This document shows positions 51,873 to 64,000 of a DNA stretch of 64,000 nt, in pieces. The notes beneath the pieces are model-generated. The model was given only the letters and a program-made list of their open reading frames with translations. It was not told the DNA's origin and did no database searches. The stretch spans positions 124,001 through 188,000 of the forward strand of contig CAWGEH010000003.1 of NCBI GenBank assembly GCA_963821505.1. Reading direction: 5' to 3'. This DNA comes from VAZQ01 sp963821505. GTDB taxonomy: Bacteria > Pseudomonadota > Alphaproteobacteria > Rhizobiales > Xanthobacteraceae. Position 1 is the stretch's first letter. Every line of letters starts with the position of its first letter. The translations under genes were made by a program, and so were the position numbers.

Positions 51873-52390
51873 GCAGCTTCTCTCGGCTCGTCTTCACCGT
51901 TGCGGTAACGAAACAATCGCCCAGCGGCGGCGCGCCTGACCACATTGTCCCGCAGGGGGTCGAAGAGCATCGCCGCGGAGAGCCTATCGCGCCCGCGCCC
52001 CGCGCGCGCTGGGATGGTTTTTTGGGCAGGCGATGAGGAAACTTCGAACGTATCCGTTGCATTTCCCGATAGGCGAGCCCTTGTGTTCGTGAGTAGAATT
52101 TGGCAGGGTAAACTAGGACAGTATTGCTGTCCCAGTTGGCGACCCGCCGGTGTCCCTTGGCCGGTCTGTCATCCGGCCCACATCGGACCGGTGATAAGCG
52201 TGGCCATCACATCGCCAGGTGCCTAACGCGAGCGGCCACGCGCTTGAGCCGAGGGGCGGTAGCGAGAAGGCCGCCAATGACCAGCGGTGCTCTCGAGGCC
52301 GCAACGCCGTTCGGCGCTGTGGAAGTGGGTGTTGCGCCGAGAAGCCGGGCTTCATCGGCGTCGGCGCCGGGATGAGACGCGAGGACGAGC
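51873..52390. other. gltB upstream region, no gene supported
   Basis: 518 bases between divergent ltaE and gltB. Frames here lack ribosome sites and similarity. It likely holds both promoters. I looked for NtrC-type or Lrp-type sites and riboswitch-like pairs and cannot support any. Confidence 0.4.
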
Positions 52391-57145
<4,755 letters not shown>

Positions 57146-57148
57146 CGC

Positions 57149-58567
57149 ATGGGCAAGATCACCGGTTTTCTCGAGTTCGAGCGCAGCGACCGCGACTATG
57201 AACCGGTCGCGGAGCGCGTGAAGCATTGGCGCGAATTCGTCCTGCCGCTGCCCGAGGAGGAGAACAAGAAGCAGGCGGCGCGCTGCATGGATTGCGGCAT
57301 CCCCTATTGCCACACCGGCTGTCCGGTGAACAACCAGATCCCCGACTGGAACGACCTGGTCTATCGCGGCAACTGGCGGGAAGCCGCGCGCAACCTGCAC
57401 AGCACGAACAATTTTCCGGAAGTCACCGGCCGCGTCTGTCCGGCGCCGTGCGAGGCGTCCTGCACGCTCAACCTCGACGACAATCCGGTGACGATCAAGA
57501 CCATCGAATGCGCGATCGCCGACCGCGCCTACGAGCAGGGCTGGGTCGCGCCGGAGCCGCCGGCGGCCAAGACCGGAAAGCGCGTCGCGATCGTCGGCTC
57601 GGGGCCCGCCGGGATGGCTTGCGCCCAGCAGCTCGCCCGCGTCGGGCACGACGTGCACCTGTTCGAGAGATACGCCAAGGCCGGCGGGCTTCTGCGCTAC
57701 GGCATTCCCGACTTCAAGATGGAGAAGCATCACGTCGACCGGCGCGTCGCGCAGATGGAGGCGGAAGGCGTTACGTTCCACTACGGCGCCCATATCGGCG
57801 TGAACGTGCCGGCCGAAAGCCTGCTCGACGGCTACGACGCGCTGGTGCTCGCCGGCGGTGCGGAAAAGCCGCGCGACCTGCCGATTCCAGGCCGCGAGCT
57901 CAAGGGCATCCACTTCGCCATGGAGTTCCTGCCGCAGCAGAACCGCCGGGTGAGCGGCGAGCCGCAAGCCGACGGCGAGCCGATCCTCGCGGGCGGCAAG
58001 CACGTCGTGGTCATCGGCGGCGGCGACACCGGCTCCGATTGCATCGGCACCTCGATCCGGCAGGGTGCGCTCTCGGTCAGCAACTTCGAGCTGCTGCCGC
58101 AGCCGCCGTTGAGCGAAAACAAGCTCATGACCTGGCCCGACTGGCCGCTGAAGCTGCGCACGTCGTCGAGCCACGAAGAAGGGGTGGCGCGCGATTTCGC
58201 CGTGCTGACGACGAAATTTTCCGGCGAAAACGGCCAGGTGAAAAAGCTGCACTGCGTGCGCGTGGACGGCAAGATCAAGCCGATGCCCGGCACCGAGTTC
58301 GAGCTCGAGGCCGATCTCGTCCTGCTCGCCATGGGTTTCGTGCATCCCGTGCAGGAAGGCATGATCAGATCGCTGGGCCTCGAGCTCGACCAGCGCGGCA
58401 ACGTCAAGGCCGATACGCTCGCCTACCAGAGCTCTAATCCGAAGGTGTTTGCCGCCGGCGACATGCGACGCGGCCAGTCACTCGTGGTGTGGGCGATCCG
58501 CGAAGGCCGCCAGGCGGCGCATGCGGTCGACAAGTTCCTGATGGGATCGACCACGCTGCCGCGCTGA
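57149..58567 (+). CDS. gltD: glutamate synthase (NADPH) small subunit
   Basis: Supplies electrons from NADPH to the large subunit. 472 residues. N-terminal 4Fe-4S cysteines are in CMDCGIPYCHTGCP (C46, C49, C54, C58) and CPAPCEASC (C97, C101, C105). FAD-binding VAIVGSGPAGMACAQQLA begins at 147 and the NADPH-binding VVVIGGGDTGSDCIGTSIRQ near 288. FAAGDMRRGQSLVVWAIREG near 433-452 is the C-terminal FAD contact. The start follows the gltB stop by three bases, an operon throughout bacteria. Confidence 0.96.
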   Translation: MGKITGFLEFERSDRDYEPVAERVKHWREFVLPLPEEENKKQAARCMDCGIPYCHTGCPVNNQIPDWNDLVYRGNWREAARNLHSTNNFPEVTGRVCPAPCEASCTLNLDDNPVTIKTIECAIADRAYEQGWVAPEPPAAKTGKRVAIVGSGPAGMACAQQLARVGHDVHLFERYAKAGGLLRYGIPDFKMEKHHVDRRVAQMEAEGVTFHYGAHIGVNVPAESLLDGYDALVLAGGAEKPRDLPIPGRELKGIHFAMEFLPQQNRRVSGEPQADGEPILAGGKHVVVIGGGDTGSDCIGTSIRQGALSVSNFELLPQPPLSENKLMTWPDWPLKLRTSSSHEEGVARDFAVLTTKFSGENGQVKKLHCVRVDGKIKPMPGTEFELEADLVLLAMGFVHPVQEGMIRSLGLELDQRGNVKADTLAYQSSNPKVFAAGDMRRGQSLVVWAIREGRQAAHAVDKFLMGSTTLPR

Positions 58568-58733
58568 CCGCGTTACCCCGCGAAGTGGGAGCCGGTTCGC
58601 CGCAGCGAGCGCGTCAGCCGCGAGGACTCCGGAGCGCGTTTGCGGTTCCGACGGAGCGGGAAGCGCTCAGGTTTCACCGAAGCGGCGGGATGGTTCGCGG
58701 CTCGGCTCAAGCCGCGTTCATCGCAAATCTCTC

Positions 58734-60347
58734 TCAGCGAAAGAACCCCTGGAACGGAAAGAACGAGCGCTGCTGATAGGCGGGGCGGGGACGTGGGCGG
58801 CGTTTGGCGGGCTTCTCCTCGGTCGCCGGGCCGGCCTGGCCACCGTCGGCATCCGTCGCCGCCGTGCGCTGCCCTGGCGCGGCGGGCTTGGCTGTCTTCG
58901 CCGTTGACGGCGCTGGCGGCGCTGCGGGCTCCGCCTGCGACGCGGCCGCCGGCTCCGCCGCTGCCGGCGCCCCTTCGAGCGCGCTACTACCGCGCGGCCA
59001 GCTGAAATCGTCCGACCGCCCGCTCGGAGCCGGGACCGGCTGGCCCTTGGTCAGCACGCGCGTCGCGGCGGCGTCGATGGCGGCAGCGGGCGCGGCGCGG
59101 CCGCCGCCGAGCAGCTCTTCCGGCGCCGCCCGGCTGGCGCTCACGGTCAGCGGTATCACCGGTCCCGCGGCCGGGCGCTGCGCGGGACCGCCGGCCTTGG
59201 CGTTCGGGGCCTGCGAGCCGGAATCGATCGGCATCGGGAGCGCAACCGGCATGCCCTTGTTGGCGATGAGGCGCTGGATTTCGCGCTCGACGTAGTGGGC
59301 CAGCTTGCGGGCGCCGAATTTCGTATAGTAGATGCCGTCGCCGCTGCGCAGGCGGCGGATCTGGCCTTCATAGTCCGGTCCCTGCGGCGAGTAGCGCCCG
59401 GCCTCGTCGACGAAGCCGTCCCAGATGTCGACATAAACGATCCCCGCCTTCTCGGCCCGGCTGCGATAGAGCTCGTTGAGATAGGAGGAATCGCCGCTGG
59501 CCTTGGTGGCGCGCTGCGACGGCAGCCCAACCCAGATGACCGGAACCCCGGCGCTCTTCAGCGCGGCGATGGTCGCGTCGATGCGCTTGATGTAGGCAAG
59601 CTCCCATTTTTCCGACCGGAATTCCCACGGACCGTAGGCCGCCTGCCTGGCCTGCTCGGGCGTCAGGTTGGAGGGCTGTTCCGCAGCCGCAGGCTGCTCG
59701 GGTGGCTGCTGCTCCGGATCGGGCGGCGCCGCAGGTACCGGCGTCGCGGAAGGGCTCGGCGCTGCCGGCTGCGCGGCCAACTTCGCCGCGCCGGGCTTGG
59801 GCGCCGGCGGCACCTTCTCGCGTATCGTCTGACGGTCGTTGTTTCCGATCATCATGACGATGAATTTGGGCTTCTCGGCCGCGATGATCTCGCGCACTAC
59901 CTGCGGCCACTCGCTATCGCGGCGCGCGTCGTAGCGGATGAGCCCGGAATCGGTGCGATGCTTGCGCACGATGCTGATCTCGGGGTTCTCGGAAAAGGCG
60001 TCTTCCAGCCCGTAGCCCAGCCAGTCCGCGTTGGCATCGCCGACGACCACGATCGGGGTCGTGGCCTCGGGCTTCTTCTGCGAGGGTCCGGGCGCGCGCG
60101 AATAGTCGACCGGCGCCTCCCGTTCGCGCTCCCGCTGGCCGTCGTAGCGGCGGTCCGGCGCGAACCAGCCGCCGTTTCCGCCGAACCAGTTGTTGTTGTT
60201 GTAATTATTATTGTATTGGCGCTGCTGACGCTGCTGACGGTTGCCCCAATCTCCCCAGAATTGCGCCTGCGCGGGCAACAGCAGCGCGAGGCTGATGCCT
60301 GCCGCCACAATGGCCACCAATCGTCGGGACTTGTTTCGTGAGCCCAT
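58734..60347 (-). CDS. DUF459 SGNH-hydrolase-like exported protein
   Basis: 537 residues with a signal peptide (LVAIVAAGISLALLLPAQAQ, about 10-29), an Asn/Gln-rich stretch (RQQRQYNNNYNNNNW), and a DUF459 domain of the SGNH (GDSL) fold at about 98-370. TPIVVVGDANADWLGYGLED is block I, though a GDA replaces GDS, so the Ser nucleophile is not seen. IVMMIGNNDRQTI is block III with the Asn. DGIYYTKFGARKLAHYVERE is block V with a Tyr-Thr at the Asp-x-x-His position. DUF459 proteins often have such substitutions and may be non-catalytic carbohydrate-binding or acyl-transfer proteins. The C-terminus is a Pro/Ala tail. Confidence 0.82.
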   Translation of the reverse strand: MGSRNKSRRLVAIVAAGISLALLLPAQAQFWGDWGNRQQRQQRQYNNNYNNNNWFGGNGGWFAPDRRYDGQREREREAPVDYSRAPGPSQKKPEATTPIVVVGDANADWLGYGLEDAFSENPEISIVRKHRTDSGLIRYDARRDSEWPQVVREIIAAEKPKFIVMMIGNNDRQTIREKVPPAPKPGAAKLAAQPAAPSPSATPVPAAPPDPEQQPPEQPAAAEQPSNLTPEQARQAAYGPWEFRSEKWELAYIKRIDATIAALKSAGVPVIWVGLPSQRATKASGDSSYLNELYRSRAEKAGIVYVDIWDGFVDEAGRYSPQGPDYEGQIRRLRSGDGIYYTKFGARKLAHYVEREIQRLIANKGMPVALPMPIDSGSQAPNAKAGGPAQRPAAGPVIPLTVSASRAAPEELLGGGRAAPAAAIDAAATRVLTKGQPVPAPSGRSDDFSWPRGSSALEGAPAAAEPAAASQAEPAAPPAPSTAKTAKPAAPGQRTAATDADGGQAGPATEEKPAKRRPRPRPAYQQRSFFPFQGFFR

Positions 60348-60556
60348 GTTCGACCGCCGATCACCTATTATCGATCGTTATGGCGCAAACCGCTCTGACC
60401 GCTTACCAACTGCCGACGGCCGATGGCCGTTCCGCCGTGATCCGCGGGCGCAGCTCGCAGGACCGGGCCGCTGGCCTAACCAGCGAATAATATGACAAAA
60501 ATGTCAACTTGAAGATGGTTTGGGGGGCCAAAGCCGCCGCGGCCCCCCCGACCCCG

Positions 60557-61909
60557 CTACCGCCCGCGCAGCCGCTCCAGCACTGCCTCCGAGGCGAACC
60601 CGTCGGGCACGTGGCCGACCGCGGACTGGAACTGGCGCAGCGCGTTGCGGGTCTTGCCGCCGAGCCGGCCGTCGGGCTCGCCCACGTCATAGCCGCGCTG
60701 GGCAAGAAGCTGTTGCAGCTCGTAGCGTTCCGCGCGCGTGAGCACGCGTTCGTGCCGCGGCCAGGGCTGCACGAACGGCTCGCCGCCGCGCAGGCGGTCG
60801 GCGAGATGGCCGATGGCCAGCGCATAGGCCTCGGCCGGGTTGTATTTCATGATGACGCGGAAATTCTGCAGCATCAGGAAGCCCGGCCCCTGCGCCCCCG
60901 CCGGAACCAGCAGGTAGGCGCGGTCCTCGCCGCGCGGGAAGGCCTTGCCGCCGGCGCGGCGGATGCCGGTCCGTTCCCATTCGCGCACCGTCATCACGCG
61001 CGAGCGGTCGGCGAGCAGGAAGTTGAAGCCCTGCGGCACCACCACCTCGTAGCCCCAGGTCTGGCCGGTGACCCAGCCGTCCTTCTTGAGATTGTTCGCG
61101 GTCGAGGCGACGAGGTCGGGGACGGAATCGACGACGTCGCGGCGGCCGTCGGCGTCGAAATCGACGGCGTAGCGCTTGAACGAGGTGGGCATGAACTGGG
61201 TTGGGCCGAAGGCGCCCGCCCACGAGCCCTTGAGATGATCCGCCCGCACGTCCCCGCGCGAGAGGATTTCCAGCGCCGAGAGAAATTCCTCGCGGAAGTA
61301 GTCCTGGCGCCGGCCGACGCAGGCAAGCGTCGCCGTCGAGCGGATCACCGAGCGCTCGCCGATCTGCGTGCCGTAGTTGGATTCGACGCCCCAGATCGCG
61401 GCGATGAAATGCCGGTCGACCCCATAGGCCTTCTCGACCGCGTCGAAGGCCGCGCGGTGCTGCGCCAGAATCGCGCGCCCGTTTCGGATGCGGTCTTCGT
61501 TCACCAGAATATCGAGGTAGTCCCAGAACGATTTGGTGAATTCGGGCTGGGCGTCGAGCAAATCCATGATCCGCAGGTCGGGCGTGAGCCCGGCGACATT
61601 GGCGTCGAACACCGCGCGGGTGACGCCGCGGCGCTCCGCGAGCGGCCACAGGGCGCCGAGGCAGCTGCGGAAATTGGCCGCCGCGGCGCGGATCGCCTGC
61701 GCCGTCATCAAGGGGTGATTGGAAGCGCCGGATTCGCCGCTCCATTCCGGCGCGGCCGGCGTGGCGTCAGCCGGGGAAGCGCTCCCGCTCGCCGGGGCGT
61801 TGAACAGCGCGCGGATGTCCAGGCCCTGGCCGAGCAGCGGGGCGGGCAAAGCGGTGGCGGCCAAAATTGCCGCGCCGAAGAGGCGCATCGATCGGGCATA
61901 TCTCGCCAT
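60557..61909 (-). CDS. lytic murein transglycosylase (MltB family) with peptidoglycan-binding domain
   Basis: Periplasmic enzyme that cuts the glycan chain to 1,6-anhydromuramic acid ends. 450 residues: signal peptide (FGAAILAATALPAPLLGQG, about 11-29), an SLT_2 domain at about 80-365 and a peptidoglycan-binding-1 domain at about 385-448 (LQQLLAQRGYDVGEPDGRLG). The catalytic Glu is E176 in GVESNYGTQIG; WAGAFGPTQFMPTSFKRYAVDFDADG near 230-255 and the later NNLKKDGW match the family. No lipobox Cys is visible, unlike MltB itself. It stands alone, 200 bases from the DUF459 gene. Confidence 0.92.
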   Translation of the reverse strand: MARYARSMRLFGAAILAATALPAPLLGQGLDIRALFNAPASGSASPADATPAAPEWSGESGASNHPLMTAQAIRAAAANFRSCLGALWPLAERRGVTRAVFDANVAGLTPDLRIMDLLDAQPEFTKSFWDYLDILVNEDRIRNGRAILAQHRAAFDAVEKAYGVDRHFIAAIWGVESNYGTQIGERSVIRSTATLACVGRRQDYFREEFLSALEILSRGDVRADHLKGSWAGAFGPTQFMPTSFKRYAVDFDADGRRDVVDSVPDLVASTANNLKKDGWVTGQTWGYEVVVPQGFNFLLADRSRVMTVREWERTGIRRAGGKAFPRGEDRAYLLVPAGAQGPGFLMLQNFRVIMKYNPAEAYALAIGHLADRLRGGEPFVQPWPRHERVLTRAERYELQQLLAQRGYDVGEPDGRLGGKTRNALRQFQSAVGHVPDGFASEAVLERLRGR

Positions 61910-62261
61910 GATGCTCGGTCTCGGATTGGTTGTTGCGTCGTATCCCGGTTATGGGGAACCTATATGATTGCGGGACCGTTAATGTCGGCACGCCGCGAGC
62001 GCATGGGCAGAAGGGGCACCGCTTTGCGCGACGATCACAGCAACAATCGAGCGCGCAAGCGTGGGCCGAGGGCGTAACCGTGTCGGTGGGCCGCGCTGCG
62101 CCATTCTGCCAGCCCACTTGCGCTGACTCCCCGCCGGCATCCGATCGGTCAGGAGTCATCCCGTTGCCACCCCGTCTCCGTTTCTCATGACACAACTCAA
62201 CTTCGGCAATACCGAGACCGATGGACGCGACCAGGGTTCCGGCTACAATCCCGATCAGATC

Positions 62262-63143
62262 ATGACACCGATCCGCAAAGCAGTGTTCCCGGTCGCCGGG
62301 CTGGGGACCAGGTTCCTGCCCGCGACCAAGGCCATGCCGAAGGAGATGCTGCCCGTCGTCGACCGGCCGCTGATCCAGCACGTGGTCGACGAGGCGCGCG
62401 AGGCCGGCATCGAGCATTTCATCTTCGTGACCGGCCGCAACAAGGGCGTGATCGAGGACCATTTCGACCGCCAGTTCGAGCTCGAACACACGCTCACGGA
62501 GCGTCAGCGGCACGCCGACCTCGAGACCCTGGCGCGGGACCTGCCCGGTCCGGGCGCCGCGAGCTTCACCCGGCAGCAATTGCCGCTCGGCTTGGGCCAT
62601 GCGGTGTGGTGCGCGCGCGAGCTCGTCGGCCATGAGCCCTTCGCGCTGCTCCTGCCCGACGTCCTGGTGCAGCACGACCGCGGCTGCCTGGCCCAGATGA
62701 TCCATGCCGCGCGCGAGCTGCGCGAGAACGCGAACATCATCGCGGTCGAGGAGGTGCCGGCCGAGCGCGTGCACATGTACGGCGTGGTCGGCATCGGCGA
62801 GCGCAGGGGCAAGCTGTTCGCGCTCACCGAGATGGTGGAGAAGCCGGCGCCGGAGAGCGCGCCGTCGAACCTCATCATCACCGGCCGCTATATCCTGCAG
62901 CCCGAAATCTTCGACATCCTGGCCGCCGAGAAACGCGGGACCGGCGACGAGATCCAGCTCACCGACGCCATGATCGAGCTCGCCAAGGTCCAGCCGTTCT
63001 ACGGCCTGAAATTCGAAGGGCGCAGTTTCGATTGCGGCTCGAAGGTGGGATTTCTCGCCGCCAACGTCGCCTATGCGCTCGAACGCAGCGATATCGCGCC
63101 GGCGATGCGGGCGGAGATCAAGCGCCTGCTTGGCGAATGCTAG
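62262..63143 (+). CDS. galU: UTP-glucose-1-phosphate uridylyltransferase
   Basis: Makes UDP-glucose from UTP and glucose-1-phosphate for envelope polysaccharides. MTPIRKAVFPVAGLGTRFLP, with the nucleotide-binding GLGTRFLPATKAMPKEM, opens the chain. IFVTGRNKGVIEDHFD near 62-77, PLGLGHAVWCARELVGHEP near 107-125 and LLPDVLVQ follow. The GDEIQLTDAM motif near 228 and the Lys-containing FEGRSFDCGSKVGFL near 254-268 complete the set. I start it at 62262 because most family members begin right there; an in-frame ATG at 62187 would add 25 residues. No good ribosome site separates the two. Confidence 0.9.
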   Translation: MTPIRKAVFPVAGLGTRFLPATKAMPKEMLPVVDRPLIQHVVDEAREAGIEHFIFVTGRNKGVIEDHFDRQFELEHTLTERQRHADLETLARDLPGPGAASFTRQQLPLGLGHAVWCARELVGHEPFALLLPDVLVQHDRGCLAQMIHAARELRENANIIAVEEVPAERVHMYGVVGIGERRGKLFALTEMVEKPAPESAPSNLIITGRYILQPEIFDILAAEKRGTGDEIQLTDAMIELAKVQPFYGLKFEGRSFDCGSKVGFLAANVAYALERSDIAPAMRAEIKRLLGEC

Positions 63144-63246
63144 CATGTTGCGGAAAAGTGGGAACCGGTTTTCCGAATAGAACATGCGCAAAATCGAAGA
63201 ATCTAGAGCGCATCACGATTCGATCCAATCGGGATGCGCTCTAGCG
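63142..63246. repeat. dispersed palindromic repeat, copy 3
   Basis: Begins next to the galU stop with GCGGAAAAGTGGGAACCGGT and ends with an 11-bp inverted repeat TAGAGCGCATC / GATGCGCTCTA (63204-63214 and 63233-63243). The GTGGGAACCGG core recurs in decayed form after gltD (58587-58604, GTGGGAGCCGG), and TCTAGAGC recurs at 23434. This kind of element is common in Bradyrhizobium-like genomes. Confidence 0.65.
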
Positions 63247-63263
63247 TGGATTTCGATCGCGTA

Positions 63264-63400
63264 GGGTGGGCAGAGGCGCCTTGGCGCCGTGCCCGCGCGT
63301 CGGCCGAGGAAGCGAGCCGGCTCGACACGCGTGGGCACGGCGCGCATGCAAACGACCGGAATCTCCGCACGATCACGGGATTGCGCGTCTTTGCCCACCC
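63264..63400. repeat. inverted repeat with GGGTGGGCA / TGCCCACCC ends
   Basis: GGGTGGGCAGAGGCGC at 63264-63279 faces TGCCCACCC ending at 63400, with GGCGCCTTGGCGCC and CGTGCCC/GGGCACG pairs inside. The form is that of a folded intergenic element of Bradyrhizobium-like genomes. Together with copy 3 of the other repeat it fills the galU-kdsD gap. Confidence 0.6.
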
Positions 63401-63560
63401 TGCCCCGCTCCTGGTATTGCCGAATACATCTGTGCCCGCTTTGGTTAACCTGACGGGAGCGGATATGGTAAATCCTCAAGGGACGGGCCGCCGGTCGTCT
63501 CCTGTCGATTTCCGTGCTATCCCCGTCCCGAGCCCGATGAGAAAGCCTCGACCACTCGTG

Positions 63561-64000
63561 ATGGCAAAGCCGCTGAGCAGCAAGGACCCGAGGAGCGCGC
63601 GCGCCGGCGACCTGATCGCCTCCGCCGTGCGCACCCTCGAGGCCGAGGCGAGCGGCATCACCACGCTCTCGGCCGCCATCCATGACGGGCTCGGGCGCGC
63701 CTTCATCGCCGCCGTGGATTTGATCTCCGGCGCGCGCGGCCGGCTGATCGTGACCGGCATGGGCAAGTCCGGGCATGTCGGACGCAAGGTCGCGGCGACG
63801 TTCGCGTCCACCGGCACCCCCGCGTTCTTCGTCCACCCGAGCGAAGCCAGTCACGGCGATCTCGGCATGATCACGCCCGACGACGTCATCATGGCGCTGT
63901 CGTGGTCGGGCGAGACCGTCGAGCTCAAGGACCTGATCGACTACTCGCGCCGCTTCCGCATCGGGCTCATCGCCATCACCGCCGTGCGCGACAGCACGCT
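63561..64000 (+). CDS. kdsD: KdsD/KpsF-type arabinose-5-phosphate isomerase, partial
   Basis: Start of a sugar-phosphate isomerase that converts ribulose-5-phosphate to arabinose-5-phosphate for KDO of lipopolysaccharide. The first 146 codons are in the window; the gene runs off the right edge. The SIS domain is clear: GRLIVTGMGKSGHVGRKVAA near 63-82, FASTGTPAFFVHPSEASHGD near 83-102, then LGMITPDDVIMALSWSGETV with a SWSGET phosphosugar motif. The CBS domains expected after it are not seen because of the edge. ATG 63537 is an alternative start eight codons upstream. It follows galU in the same direction after a repeat-filled gap. Confidence 0.88.
   Translation, partial: MAKPLSSKDPRSARAGDLIASAVRTLEAEASGITTLSAAIHDGLGRAFIAAVDLISGARGRLIVTGMGKSGHVGRKVAATFASTGTPAFFVHPSEASHGDLGMITPDDVIMALSWSGETVELKDLIDYSRRFRIGLIAITAVRDST

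Overview
The window is high-GC chromosomal DNA from an alphaproteobacterium of the order Hyphomicrobiales (Rhizobiales), probably near Bradyrhizobiaceae/Xanthobacteraceae. The evidence is the gene families present (GapR, CpdR, DUF1036, DUF1244, DUF459, DUF2312, HisN of the IMPase type, GltBD), a ROSE-like RNA thermometer upstream of a small heat shock gene, and dispersed intergenic palindromes of the kind common in that group. No taxonomic search was possible, so this assignment is inference.

Region by region: 0.4-4.5 kb holds a cell-wall pair, an L,D-transpeptidase and a MepK/DUF882-type peptidase. 5-10.3 kb is housekeeping: gapR, DUF1244, glycerate 2-kinase, DUF1036, pyruvate kinase, a TPR protein, and a 41-residue bL36. 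10.3-18 kb holds an amidohydrolase, then what looks like a phosphate-starvation block: a PhoD phosphatase behind four Pho-box half sites at exact 11-bp spacing, an SMR transporter, and a divergent btaB / plcP-hydrolase-btaA set for replacing phospholipid with the phosphorus-free betaine lipid DGTS. 18-25 kb carries mqo, a ThrE-type exporter, a cydB remnant, fumC and an unusual three-domain RidA-like Tat protein.

25-44 kb is the accessory part. It starts with a decayed tyrosine-recombinase C-terminus and two tiny secreted cysteine peptides. Next is an ECF sigma/anti-sigma pair whose probable promoter motif (GGAATA-N15-GATC) also lies upstream of both peptides. A very large Tc-toxin A-type gene of about 2,856 codons follows, broken by two compensating single-base homopolymer frameshifts, and directly after it is a small nucleotidyltransferase. 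Then come an overlapping three-gene operon (exported protein, membrane protein, exported trypsin-like protease with Sel1 repeats) and a tightly coupled run of four tiny peptide genes, three with double-glycine leaders. The region ends at a tRNA-Val.

44-64 kb returns to core genes: cpdR, an N-formylglutamate amidohydrolase-like gene, an MFS transporter, hisN, a lysophospholipase-like hydrolase, a ROSE-controlled hsp20, a threonine aldolase, gltB-gltD, a DUF459 SGNH protein, a lytic transglycosylase, galU, and the start of a KdsD-type sugar-phosphate isomerase that runs off the window.

The leads most worth following are the four-peptide double-glycine cluster, the ECF sigma regulon of mini-peptides, the Pho-controlled lipid-remodelling block, and the orphan frameshifted TcA with its neighbouring operon.
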